A stretch of 64,000 nucleotides of DNA from Roseivivax sp. THAF197b (lineage in GTDB: Bacteria; Pseudomonadota; Alphaproteobacteria; Rhodobacterales; Rhodobacteraceae). Shown here one piece after another: positions 37,697-47,905 of the stretch (positions are counted from its first letter, which is position 1; each line of letters opens with the position of its first letter). The translations under genes and the position numbers were made by a program. The stretch covers positions 1,601,501-1,665,500 of the forward strand of contig NZ_CP045318.1 of assembly GCF_009363255.1 (NCBI RefSeq), in the 5' to 3' direction. The notes under the pieces were generated by a model that was given only the letters and a program-made list of their open reading frames with translations, was not told where the DNA came from and did not search any database.

Positions 37697-38979
37697 TGGC
37701 AGCCCCCCAGATCAAATTTGACCAGACCGAAGAGCGGTTGTCCGGCCTGACTCTGCCCGAAGGCGGCTGGAGCATGGCCGCGCGGCGCGATGCGCTGGCC
37801 CGCGTGCAGGCGATGGGCCTGCCGCATGCGCGGGACGAGTATTGGAAATACACCAAGCCCGCGACGCTGGTACAGGCCGAAGCGCCGAAAGCGGCGCTGT
37901 TCCAGGGCGAAGAGACACCGATTTTTGACGAAGTCGACCGTCTGAAGGTCGTTTTCGTCGATGGCGTCTTCGATGCGGAGGCCTCGGACGACCTTTCGAT
38001 GGAAGGCATCAAGATCGAGCGGCTGGCCGACAGCCCGGCGGATATCCACTGGGCGCGCGATCTCTACGGCACGCTCGAACTGGCGGCGCAGACGCCGGTC
38101 GAACGTCCATTGGCGGCGCTCAATACCGCCTTTGCAACGGACGGCGTTCTGATTCATGTCACAGGCAAGGCCTCCAAGCCGGTCAACCTGATTTACAACC
38201 ATAAATCAGAGACTTCGGATGCGATCCTTCACCACTGCATCAAGTTGGACGAAGGTGCGGAGCTGACCGTTCTGGAAAACGGTCCGGCTGCGGCACGGTT
38301 CAACAAGGTGATGGAAGTGGATGTCGCCGACAACGCGACCTTCCACCATATCCGCACCCAGGGCCGTGACCATGAACGCCGTGCGGCCACGCATATCTTC
38401 GGCCGTCTCGGGCAGGAATCGACCTTCAAGTCGTTCACGCTGACCGCCAATGGCGTGCTGACGCGTAATGAATGCGTGCTGGAGCTGACAGGCGACGACG
38501 CAGTGGCGCATGTTGCGGGTGCCTGCATGGGCGACGGCGATTTTCACCATGACGACACCGTCTTCATCACCCATGACGCGGTGAATTGCGAAAGCCGTCA
38601 GGTTTTCAAGAAGGTGCTGCGCAACGGTGCGACGGGCGTGTTCCAGGGCAAGATCTTGGTGAAGGACGGCGCGCAGAAGACGGACGGCTACCAGATCAGC
38701 CAGTCGCTTCTGCTGGACGATGACAGCCAGTTCCTCGCCAAGCCCGAGCTTGAGATCTACGCTGATGACGTGGCCTGTTCGCATGGCTCGACCTCCGGCG
38801 CGATCGATGACGAGGCGCTGTTCTACCTGCGCTCGCGCGGTGTGCCGCAGGGCTACGCCGAAGACCTGCTGACGCTGGCTTTCCTTGCCGAAGCGGTGCT
38901 CGAGATCGAGGATCAGGACCTGCAGGACGAGGTCAATGGCCGCATCGAGGCCTGGCTCATGCGTCGGCGGTCCGCCTGA
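37696..38979 (+). CDS. sufD: Suf assembly protein SufD
   Basis: SufB paralogue and structural partner in SufBC2D, 427 residues. The C-terminal beta-helix ends in the family motif ACSHGSTSGAIDDEALFYLRSRG with the catalytically relevant Cys and His. One-base overlap with sufC (TAATG). It continues into two membrane-protein genes and sufS. Confidence 0.95.
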
Positions 38980-38982
38980 CCC

Positions 38983-39474
38983 GTGCCGGTCACGAGCGAT
39001 ATCGTCGCGTCCTATCGCGGCCCGGGACGGGTGGTCGGTCGGCTTCTGTCTGATGGACGCCGGGAGGAGCGGGCGCTCGCCATCCTGATGGCGGCGTGCC
39101 TGCTCTATTTCCTGTCCCGGCTGCCGTCGCTCGCGCGAGATGCGCATCTTCAGGGCGAGGATCTCAATCCGCTTTTGGGCGGTGCGCTCTTTGGCTGGAT
39201 CTTCATCGCGCCGCTCTTGATGTACGGCATCGCCGGGGTCAGCCACATGCTGGCGCGGGTGCTGGGCGGCAAAGGCACATGGTTCGGCGCGCGCATGGCG
39301 CTGTTCTGGGCGCTTCTTGCCTCGTCTCCGCTCGTGTTGCTGAACGGGCTTGTGGCGGGCTTCATCGGGCCGGGGCCGGGGCTGACAGTCGTCGGCCTCC
39401 TATGGGTCGTCGTGTTCCTGTGGTTCTGGATCTCGGGCCTGCGCGTGGCGGAAAAGGGCGCGAGCCCGGCATGA
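38983..39474 (+). CDS. YIP1-like membrane protein (first of pair)
   Basis: A 163-residue integral membrane protein with four predicted helices. It starts with GTG at 38983, three bases after the sufD stop. It resembles the YIP1-type proteins often found between sufD and sufS in this group. Function unknown. Coupled by 4 bp to the next gene. Confidence 0.7.
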   Translation: MPVTSDIVASYRGPGRVVGRLLSDGRREERALAILMAACLLYFLSRLPSLARDAHLQGEDLNPLLGGALFGWIFIAPLLMYGIAGVSHMLARVLGGKGTWFGARMALFWALLASSPLVLLNGLVAGFIGPGPGLTVVGLLWVVVFLWFWISGLRVAEKGASPA

Positions 39475-40052
39475 CGCCTCTGGGGTTCCTCAGGCTGGCC
39501 TGGCAAAGCGTCATCGCCCCCCGCGAGGTGGCGCGGCTGTTGCTGTCGCTGCGGTTGGGGCACGAGGCGCTTCTCGTCTCGGCGGCGCTCGTTCTGGTGC
39601 TGAACACGGCCATTGTGCGGGCCTCGACCATCCTGACGCCGCCCGATCCGGCGATTGCACCCTTCGTGACCCAGCCTCTGACCTTCTTCATGGGGCTGGG
39701 CGGCATTCTCGCCATCGTGGCGCTCGTGCTGACCTGGTGCGGCCGCGCGGTGGGCGGCACGGGCCGGATCGAGGATGTGGGTCTCATGATGATCTGGCTG
39801 CAGGGTCTGCGTGTGATCGTCCAGCTTGTGATGCTCGTGCTGGCGCCCATCGCGGCCACGCTGGCGGCGCTTGTGTCCATCGCGGCATCGCTGGTCGGCC
39901 TCTGGATCCTCGTCAACTTCCTTGCGGAGGCGCATGAATTTCCGACGCTCGGAAAGGCGGCCTTCGTGCTGCTTCTGGCGGTCACGGGCCTCGCGCTCGG
40001 GCTTTCCTTCTTTTTCACGCTGATCGGGGCGACGGCCTCGGGGATGACCTGA
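39471..40052 (+). CDS. YIP1-like membrane protein (second of pair)
   Basis: A 193-residue protein with about five membrane helices, including FVTQPLTFFMGLGGILAIVAL. YIP1 family by layout. The start overlaps the preceding gene (ATGA), and the stop is one base before sufS. Function in the operon unknown. Confidence 0.72.
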   Translation: MTPLGFLRLAWQSVIAPREVARLLLSLRLGHEALLVSAALVLVLNTAIVRASTILTPPDPAIAPFVTQPLTFFMGLGGILAIVALVLTWCGRAVGGTGRIEDVGLMMIWLQGLRVIVQLVMLVLAPIAATLAALVSIAASLVGLWILVNFLAEAHEFPTLGKAAFVLLLAVTGLALGLSFFFTLIGATASGMT

Positions 40053-40053
40053 A

Positions 40054-41274
<1,221 letters not shown>

Positions 41275-41360
41275 TCCAGGTTGACGTGGCGCCGGGCGGT
41301 TGTACCCGGCGGTACGGTCCCTAGGGTGGTGGCATTGTTCACCATCAAGGAGCCGCCCTC

Positions 41361-42380
41361 ATGCCCGCCGACCTACTGACCGACGCCGATCAGGTATCCG
41401 ACATCGCCTTCGGGTTCATGGGGTCGAAGGCGCTTTTCGCAGCACTCGATGTCGGCATGTTCACCGCGTTGTCGGACGGGGCGCAGACGGCAGAGGAAGT
41501 GGCGGCCAAGACGGGCTTGCATCCGGCGCGGGCCGAGACCTTGATGACCGCGTTGACCGGGCTCGGGCTTTTGTCGGTCGATCAGGGGCGTTTTGCCAAT
41601 GCACCGGCGGCCGAAGCGTTTCTGGTCAAGGGCGCCAAGTACGATTTCGGCGATTACCTCAGGTTTCAGGTCGACAAGCAGATGTACCGGCTGCTCGGCC
41701 AACTGACGCCCGCGCTGACGGGCGCGCTGGGGGATGAGGCCACGAAAAGCTACGAGGCGTGGTTCGCCGATCCCGAAGAGGCGCGGCTCTATTCCGAAAG
41801 TCAGCATGCGGGCTCGACGGGTCCGGCGCGGCAACTGGCCAAACGCGTCGATCTGAGCGGTGTTTCGCGGCTTCTCGATGTGGGCGGGGGCACGGGCGCT
41901 TTTGCCATCGGGTTGTGCCAAGCCTATCCCGATCTTGAGGTGACCATCCTCGATTTTCCCAACGTGGCGACGCTTGGTCGGGATTACGTGGCCAAGGCGG
42001 GGCTCTCCGACCGCATCGCTTACGCGGAGGGCAATGCGCTCAAGGCCGAGTGGCCGGACGGGGTGGATGCCGTGTTGATGTCCTACCTGTTCTCGGGTGT
42101 GCCCGGAGAGGCGCATCCCGGACTTCTGGAAAAGGCCATGACCGTGCTCAACCCCGGCGGGTGGGTGATGGTGCACGACTTCATCGTGCATGCGGATCGC
42201 ACGGGGCCGCGCCTTGCCGCTCTTTGGCAATTGCAGCACACGGCCTTCACGCCGGAAGCCAAGTCGACTGACACGGACGGGCTGACCCGCGCCTTGGCGG
42301 ATGCGGGCTTCACGGATGTCGAAATCGGTCCGATGATCCCGGAAATGACGATGCTGGCGCTCGGGACGAAACCCGGCTGA
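41361..42380 (+). CDS. dsyB: SAM methyltransferase, candidate DsyB (DMSP synthesis)
   Basis: A 339-residue protein with an N-terminal dimerisation winged helix (about residues 12-100) and a PF00891-type methyltransferase domain; motif I is LLDVGGGTGAF (about 171-181). DsyB S-methylates methylthiohydroxybutyrate in bacterial DMSP synthesis and belongs to this family. The length, FMGSKALFAALD opening and ALWQLQH segment fit my memory of DsyB, but I cannot align it here. An O-methyltransferase for another small molecule is the main alternative. 86 bp after sufS. Confidence 0.5.
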   Translation: MPADLLTDADQVSDIAFGFMGSKALFAALDVGMFTALSDGAQTAEEVAAKTGLHPARAETLMTALTGLGLLSVDQGRFANAPAAEAFLVKGAKYDFGDYLRFQVDKQMYRLLGQLTPALTGALGDEATKSYEAWFADPEEARLYSESQHAGSTGPARQLAKRVDLSGVSRLLDVGGGTGAFAIGLCQAYPDLEVTILDFPNVATLGRDYVAKAGLSDRIAYAEGNALKAEWPDGVDAVLMSYLFSGVPGEAHPGLLEKAMTVLNPGGWVMVHDFIVHADRTGPRLAALWQLQHTAFTPEAKSTDTDGLTRALADAGFTDVEIGPMIPEMTMLALGTKPG

Positions 42381-42402
42381 GCGCAGCGCGCACCCAGCCG
42401 GG
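42372..42402. terminator. Hairpin between convergent genes
   Basis: CCCGGCTG / CAGCCGGG, 15-nt loop, overlapping the methyltransferase stop codon. No T-tract. Could end transcription from either side. Confidence 0.35.
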
Positions 42403-42415
42403 CGGGGGGCAAGCC

Positions 42416-43915
42416 TCAGCCGCCGGCCTTCAGGGCCGCGGCATGGGCGATATTGCCGCGATGCGCCTCGGCATAGGCCATCATGCCCGCCATCAGACCG
42501 CCCGCGTCATCGAACTTCGTCGAGGGATGGAAGCCCGAAGCGTGCCAGTAGGTCGTGGGATCGAGCCGCAGAAGGCGCGCGAACACGGACGCGACGATTG
42601 CCCCGCCAACACCGGTCAGCTTTCCGTGGCCGTGCTGCTCGGCCTCTTGCAGGCAGTAGAACCACAGGGGCGTCTTGACGATGCCGTTCTTCTTGAGGTC
42701 GGCATGCCGCTCCACCTCGGGCAGATCGCGGTGATGGTGGGTCTTGAACCAGTCGCGGATCTTCTCGCCGTTGGCGAGCTGATAGGTGTAGCGGTCCCGC
42801 AGCATGTTGCGCAGCGGCAGGTTACGGCTCTGATCGAGGGTCAGGGTGTGATTGATCTCTTCAAGATGGACGCGGTGGTTGATGAACATCAGGTTCGTCA
42901 GCGGCAGGCCGAGCGTGGTGCCCACGGGTCGCGCCTTCTGCGCCGCCGTACCGCCCAGGTCGAAGAACATGCGCATCTCGGCGGAGCTGTCGCGGAGCCC
43001 GAAGCCCAGGATGTCGCTCATCGAAATCTGGCCGCCGTCTTTCGCCATCGCGTAATCGGGCTGCGCCGTGGCATGGCCGAACCGGTAGGCCGCACCCGAG
43101 AATTCCACCGGCATGATCGCGGCACCCGCTCCGAAATCATCGAAGGTCATCGCGTGATCGAGGCAGGATTGCTGCACGAAGGCGGGCAGGAGTTCTGTCC
43201 AGACGGCGAATTGATAATGCATCCGCAGGAAGCGGCGGACCGCCTCGAAGATTTCCGCCTCCGAGGGCACGTGGTCGTGCCAATCGTTGGCATTCATGCC
43301 CATATGGGCGCAATCGAACACCTCCTTGCGGGTGTCGGCATCATGCTCCACCTCGGTCATCAGGATATTATGCAGGGCGATGAAATTGGCCTGGATCTGG
43401 CTGACGATGCCGTTCTCGTCATTGCGCGGATCGCCGATCAGCGCCGTGCCGTTGGGCGTGCGGGCAAGGTCGTGCTCATTGGTGGCATTGCCGTAAAGCA
43501 GATATCCCGACGCGTCGCTATTGCCGTAAAGATGCGGGCTCGCCTCGGGGCCCGAACCATAGACGCAGTCGAGATCGAGCGACGGCGTGCGCACGTTCGG
43601 GATCGTCGCGGGCACGATCCGGGTGCCCAGCGCCGAGGTTGCATCGAGCGTGATGTCATGATCGACGAACTGCCCGAAGAAGGTCAGACCCGCGGCCGCC
43701 TCGCCGGATTTGTCGGTCTTCTTGCCCATGCCGAGCGCGATGGCCTCGTAGATCTCGATGAGCTGGGGGTGGGTCAGGTTTTCGAGGTGAAGCGAATTGG
43801 CCGGAAGCAGCCTGCCGAACGTGGCGGGCAGGGGCAGGTGGCGGGCGTCCTGGGGGGCGATATGGGATTTAACAAGCTGGTCATAACGTGACAGCCCGTG
43901 ATGCACACGAGTCAT
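42416..43915 (-). CDS. Animal-type heme peroxidase family protein
   Basis: A 499-residue member of the peroxidase-cyclooxygenase superfamily. The distal His is His86 in GQFVDHDITLD. The conserved RTPNGTALIGDPRNDEN segment is near residues 152-168, and the proximal His is about His281 in EFSGAAYRFGHA. No signal peptide or calcium-binding repeats were seen, so it is probably cytosolic or secreted by an unseen route. It is the first gene of its unit, with an AT-rich upstream region. Confidence 0.85.
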   Translation of the reverse strand: MTRVHHGLSRYDQLVKSHIAPQDARHLPLPATFGRLLPANSLHLENLTHPQLIEIYEAIALGMGKKTDKSGEAAAGLTFFGQFVDHDITLDATSALGTRIVPATIPNVRTPSLDLDCVYGSGPEASPHLYGNSDASGYLLYGNATNEHDLARTPNGTALIGDPRNDENGIVSQIQANFIALHNILMTEVEHDADTRKEVFDCAHMGMNANDWHDHVPSEAEIFEAVRRFLRMHYQFAVWTELLPAFVQQSCLDHAMTFDDFGAGAAIMPVEFSGAAYRFGHATAQPDYAMAKDGGQISMSDILGFGLRDSSAEMRMFFDLGGTAAQKARPVGTTLGLPLTNLMFINHRVHLEEINHTLTLDQSRNLPLRNMLRDRYTYQLANGEKIRDWFKTHHHRDLPEVERHADLKKNGIVKTPLWFYCLQEAEQHGHGKLTGVGGAIVASVFARLLRLDPTTYWHASGFHPSTKFDDAGGLMAGMMAYAEAHRGNIAHAAALKAGG

Positions 43916-44082
43916 GGAAAGCTCCTTTTAAAAAGCGTCTTGCGTCAAAAAATGCGGATCTAAAAATACGTGATCCGAGGAGGGTCCTAGCACAACCGGG
44001 CGAATTTGTCGTGCCAAAATGCGGGAGGGCCGGGGGATGCGTCTTGCGTCCGCGCATCAAGGACGGTAGTGCACAAATCAAG

Positions 44083-44159
<77 letters not shown>

Positions 44160-44343
44160 AATTCCCTTGGCCGACATGCACATGCGCCGCTGTTTAGTGC
44201 AGGACTGCGTATCATTTCGGCGCGGGACACGCCACGAGACGCTGCATCGCGCCCATCACTCGGGCTTCTGCAAATAATCAGGCATCTTAATTTGTTTTGA
44301 TGGCGTCGCGGGATATCTTTCGGGCAACGAAAGGATCCAATTC

Positions 44344-44856
44344 ATGAACGCACCCAGTTCGAGTTTCGCACAGACCCGCGACCCGCGCGCCTTGCGCGAT
44401 TCCCTGTCGTGCTTTCCGACCGGGGTGACCGTGGTCACGGCGCGGGCGCAGGATGGGGCGCCGGTCGGTGTGACGGTGTCGTCGTTCAACGCGGTCTCGC
44501 TCGACCCGCCGCTGATCCTTTGGAGCCTGGGGTTGAAATCCGCGAGCCTTGAGGTGTTTCGCGCTGCGGATCATTTCGCGGTCAACGTCCTGTCGGAGGC
44601 GCAGGCGGATCTTCCGCGCATCTTTTCCAGCCCGGTGGAGGATCGCTTCGCAGGGCTCGACTGGCGGGACGGGATCGGCGGTGCGCCGGTTCTGACAGAC
44701 AGCACCGCGGTCTTCGAATGCCGCAGCTATGCGCGCTACGATGGCGGCGATCACGAGATCATGCTGGGCGAGGTGATGCAGCACGATTGGCGCGAAGCGG
44801 CCCCGCTGATCTTCGCCAAGGGCCGCGTGTCGACCCTTCAGGCATCGGAGACCTGA
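44344..44856 (+). CDS. Flavin reductase family protein
   Basis: A 170-residue FMN-binding split-barrel protein of the HpaC/RutF type: CFPTGVTVVTAR opening, VGVTVSSFNAVSLDPPL (FMN site), and SLEVFRAADHFAVNVL. These enzymes give reduced FMN to two-component monooxygenases. The luciferase-like monooxygenase at 57829 is a plausible partner. No operator of the TetR type is upstream. Confidence 0.88.
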   Translation: MNAPSSSFAQTRDPRALRDSLSCFPTGVTVVTARAQDGAPVGVTVSSFNAVSLDPPLILWSLGLKSASLEVFRAADHFAVNVLSEAQADLPRIFSSPVEDRFAGLDWRDGIGGAPVLTDSTAVFECRSYARYDGGDHEIMLGEVMQHDWREAAPLIFAKGRVSTLQASET

Positions 44857-44886
44857 CCTTTCGGACAGAGCCGCGAAGCCGCCCGC

Positions 44887-45306
44887 TCAGAACAGCGGCG
44901 CGTTCGCGCTGTCGAGATACTCGACAGTCGTGAAGCACAGGACCGTATCGCCGATATTCTCCAGATCGTGGGTCATGCTTTCGCCCTTGGCGAAGGTGAA
45001 ATGCTTGGTCGTGCCGACCTCGTAATCCATCTCCGACACCGTGCCATCGGAAAAGCGGGACCGCGCGCGTCCGGGGGTGGTGGCGACCCAGAAGTAATCC
45101 AGCATATGCGTGTGAAAGGGCAGGCGGTCGCCGGGCTGCATCTCGATCAGCCAGACCCGTGCGCGCGGGCTTTCGCTGACAAGGGTCGAGCCCACATTCC
45201 CGTTCGTTCCCGCGCTCTCCAATTCGGCGATCAGAGCAGGCGTCCAGTGCGGCCCCTGAAACGCATTCGCATCGGCGTCGATCCTGGTTGCGGCATTCTG
45301 TGTCAT
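44887..45306 (-). CDS. Cupin domain protein
   Basis: A 139-residue small cupin. The metal-type motif is partly present: LPFHTHMLDYFWV (two His) and MTHDLEN (one His). Such proteins are often isomerases, dioxygenases or ligand sensors. It is divergent from the FAD monooxygenase, with an operator between them. The ATG at 45306 is used; the longer ORF runs into the operator. Confidence 0.78.
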   Translation of the reverse strand: MTQNAATRIDADANAFQGPHWTPALIAELESAGTNGNVGSTLVSESPRARVWLIEMQPGDRLPFHTHMLDYFWVATTPGRARSRFSDGTVSEMDYEVGTTKHFTFAKGESMTHDLENIGDTVLCFTTVEYLDSANAPLF

Positions 45307-45330
45307 TAGAAGGCTCCCTTGCGCTCGCTT

Positions 45331-45354
45331 TTTAATTATAGAGTGATAATTAAA
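45331..45354. promoter_or_regulatory. Operator A (TetR-type), cupin/FAD monooxygenase divergon
   Basis: Perfect inverted repeat TTTAATTAT / ATAATTAAA with a 6-bp spacer. It lies 24 bp before the cupin start and 35 bp before the FAD monooxygenase start, so one bound dimer or dimer pair could control both. Same half-site design as operators at 46617, 48652, 54737 and 54817. Confidence 0.7.
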
Positions 45355-45389
45355 GAGCGCAAAGCGCAATTGCAGGGGAGGCAGGCAGC

Positions 45390-46595
45390 ATGGCAGGCAA
45401 GGCGGCAATCGTCGGAGGATCGATCGGCGGGCTGTTCGCGGCCGCCGCGCTCAAACGCGCAGGCTGGGACGTGGTGGTGCATGAACGCGTGAATGTGCCG
45501 CTTGCCGGGCGCGGGGCCGGGATCGTCACGCATCCGCAGCTCATTGACGCGCTGGAACGCGTGGGGGCCGAGACCGCCGATCTGGGCGTGCATGTGGACG
45601 AGCGTGTCGCCTTCGACCAGCAGGGCCGTGCCCATGCGCGCATGCCCTATCCGCAGGTCGTCACGTCCTGGGATCGCACGTACCAGGCCTTGCGCGCGCT
45701 GGTCCCGGATGCCCAGTATCGCCTTGGTCAGGCCCTGCACCGCTTCGATCAGGATGCGGACGGCGTCACGCTGCATTTCGAGGACGGCGCAACGGAGCGT
45801 GCGGATGTGCTGATCGGCACGGATGGGTTCCGATCCGTGGTGCGTGGGCAGATCGCGCCCGAGGTGCAGCCCGTATATGCGGGATACGTGGTCTGGCGCG
45901 CACTCGCCAATGAGGCCGATCTCGATCCGGGGATCCGCGACCGGGTCTTCGACATGTTCGGGATGTTCATGCCGAAGGGGACGCAGATCGTGGGCTATCC
46001 CATCGCTGGCGAGGGCAATGACCTGCGTCCAGGGCATCGGCGCTACAATTTCGTCTGGTACGTGCCGACGGACGTCGATGATCTGGACGATATGCTGACC
46101 GATGCGGAGGGGACGCGGCATGCGATCTCCATCCCGCCGCCACTGGTGCGGGAGGCGGTGGTGAAACGCGCCGCGCAAAGGGCTGCGGAATGGCTGCCGG
46201 ACGTGTTCGAACACGTGCTCGCGAAAAGCGAGCGGCCCTTCTTCACGCCGATCTATGACCATCTGAGCCCTGATTTCGCGCAAGGCCGCGTGGCCATCGC
46301 TGGCGATGCGGCCTGCGTGGCGCGGCCGCATGTGGGCATGGGCGTGACCAAGGCCGGGGGCGATGCCCTCGCACTCGGGCGGCACCTTTCGGGGGTGGGG
46401 CCGGAGGGTGTTGAAGCCGCCCTCGCATCCTATTCCGCGGAACGTGTGCCCGCGGCCCGCGCGGCGCATGATCGCGCGCAGATGCTGGGGCGTTACATCT
46501 TCGCTGATCCCGCAACGGGGCATAACCGCGACGGGCGCAACAATCCCAATCAGGACGAGATCCTGCGCCTCACGGCGGTGGCTGATTTCGACTGA
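45390..46595 (+). CDS. FAD-dependent aromatic monooxygenase, 2,6-dihydroxypyridine 3-hydroxylase-like
   Basis: A 401-residue class A flavoprotein hydroxylase. N-terminal GGSIGGLFAAAAL binds FAD; the second FAD motif is VAIAGDAACVARPHVGMG. Several segments (YAGYVVWRA, YPIAGEGN, YNFVWYVPTDVDDLDDML) recall 2,6-dihydroxypyridine 3-hydroxylase of nicotine degraders. It should use NAD(P)H and O2 to hydroxylate a ring. Substrate unproven. Controlled with the cupin by operator A. Confidence 0.82.
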   Translation: MAGKAAIVGGSIGGLFAAAALKRAGWDVVVHERVNVPLAGRGAGIVTHPQLIDALERVGAETADLGVHVDERVAFDQQGRAHARMPYPQVVTSWDRTYQALRALVPDAQYRLGQALHRFDQDADGVTLHFEDGATERADVLIGTDGFRSVVRGQIAPEVQPVYAGYVVWRALANEADLDPGIRDRVFDMFGMFMPKGTQIVGYPIAGEGNDLRPGHRRYNFVWYVPTDVDDLDDMLTDAEGTRHAISIPPPLVREAVVKRAAQRAAEWLPDVFEHVLAKSERPFFTPIYDHLSPDFAQGRVAIAGDAACVARPHVGMGVTKAGGDALALGRHLSGVGPEGVEAALASYSAERVPAARAAHDRAQMLGRYIFADPATGHNRDGRNNPNQDEILRLTAVADFD

Positions 46596-46616
46596 GATGC
46601 GGACGCGGCGTGATTC

Positions 46617-46637
46617 TTAATGATCGCCCGATAAATA
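46617..46637. promoter_or_regulatory. Operator E (TetR-type), before OsmC-TetR
   Basis: Read on the minus strand: TATTTAT, 6-bp spacer CGGGCG, ATCATTAA. It lies 38 bp before the OsmC start and fits autoregulation of the downstream TetR gene. Confidence 0.6.
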
Positions 46638-46674
46638 TGCGTTAAACAGGCCGGGCACAGATCAGGAGCGCGGC

Positions 46675-47169
46675 ATGGAAGATCAGGCAAGCAAGACCTT
46701 CGACGTCATCTTCGAAGGCACGGGCACCTCAAGCGGTAAGATGCGCAATGACATCGCGGTCGAATGGCCGATGATGAAGGAACGGTTCGAGCTTGCGACC
46801 GACGAGGGCCCGTTCCATGGCGGGGACGGAACCGCGCCGCCGCCTCTTGCGCTGTTCACCGCAGCCCTGACGGGGTGCCTGATGACCCAGATCCGCGCCT
46901 TCTCCAAGCGGCTTCGGATCGACATGCGCGGTGTCGAGGTCAAGGCAAAGCTGCATTGGTCGGGCGAGCAGATCGGCAACGCGCCCTATGTCACGGCGCC
47001 TGTCGGTTTTTCACTCGATGTGGATATCGACAGCGATGCAAGTCCCGAAGATCTCACGCATCTTCTTGAATGTGCCAAGAAAGGGTGTTTCATCGAGCAA
47101 AGCTTGGCGGAAGGCGTGAATGTCAGCCACCGGCTCAAGGTGAACGACGACTGGCAGGCCATTGACTGA
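46675..47169 (+). CDS. OsmC family protein
   Basis: A 164-residue OsmC/Ohr-fold protein. Two reactive Cys positions are present: ALTGCLMTQI (near residue 67) and ECAKKGCFIEQ (near 140-144). OsmC proteins reduce organic hydroperoxides or bind thiolates. It is co-transcribed with the TetR gene, with an 8-bp overlap, and preceded by operator E. Confidence 0.85.
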   Translation: MEDQASKTFDVIFEGTGTSSGKMRNDIAVEWPMMKERFELATDEGPFHGGDGTAPPPLALFTAALTGCLMTQIRAFSKRLRIDMRGVEVKAKLHWSGEQIGNAPYVTAPVGFSLDVDIDSDASPEDLTHLLECAKKGCFIEQSLAEGVNVSHRLKVNDDWQAID

Positions 47170-47827
47170 CAAGACAAAATCCAAAGGGGCGGGTGCGGAG
47201 ACCGCACCGCGCCGCAAGCGCCTTTCATCGGATGAGCGCCGCGAGGAATTCCTGGCCAAGGCCATCGAGTTCTTTGCCAAGCAGGGCTTTGAAAGTTCGA
47301 CCCGCGCGCTGGCCCGGCAATTGGGCGTCACGCAGCCGTTGCTCTATCGCTATTTCCCGTCGAAGAGCGACCTGATTTCCGAGGTCTATGACCGCGTCTA
47401 CGTCAAGCGTTGGCGCGATGAGTGGAGCGCGCTTCTCACCGATCGGGAGAAACCCGTGCGCAGCCGGCTGGTCGAGTTCTATTCCGCCTATACCGATGTC
47501 GTCTTCCATGACGAATGGATGCGGATTTTCCTGTTTTCCGGCCTCAAGGGCGAGGATATCAACCGCCGCTACATGAAGCTGGTGCGCGCCCGCATCCTGG
47601 AGCCGATCCTGCGTGAGCACCGCGTCGAGACGGGCATGGGCGAGACCGAGCCCTCAGACGAAGAAGTGGAATTCGCCTGGATCATGCATGGCGGCATTTT
47701 CTACTACGGTGTGCGGACGCTGATCTACGAAGCCTCGGTTCTGAACAACAAGGATTTCGTGATCGAGACGTCCATCGACGCGTTCCTCGGCCAGTTGCCG
47801 AAGGTGCGCGCGGCGGTGGCCGACTGA
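47162..47827 (+). CDS. TetR family transcriptional regulator
   Basis: A 221-residue regulator. The helix-turn-helix is TRALARQLGVTQPLLYRYF (about residues 47-65), and the rest is a helical ligand-binding domain. The start is a TTG at 47162 that overlaps the OsmC stop by 8 bp; no in-frame ATG or GTG lies before the HTH. The rare start would keep its level low. It is the best candidate to bind the five palindromes of this locus. The inducer is unknown. Confidence 0.85.
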   Translation: MTDKTKSKGAGAETAPRRKRLSSDERREEFLAKAIEFFAKQGFESSTRALARQLGVTQPLLYRYFPSKSDLISEVYDRVYVKRWRDEWSALLTDREKPVRSRLVEFYSAYTDVVFHDEWMRIFLFSGLKGEDINRRYMKLVRARILEPILREHRVETGMGETEPSDEEVEFAWIMHGGIFYYGVRTLIYEASVLNNKDFVIETSIDAFLGQLPKVRAAVAD

Positions 47828-47905
47828 CCGAGACCCGCTGCGCGCGTTTTCAGCCAGGCTGAGACGTGGCGGCGCGACCCGCGAAAGCAGCCGCGCCGAA
47901 ACCGC

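Noticed and set aside
44270..44300. Dyad CAAAT...ATTTG before the flavin reductase as another regulon site
   Set aside because: Its arms have the opposite polarity and different spacing from the five operators.
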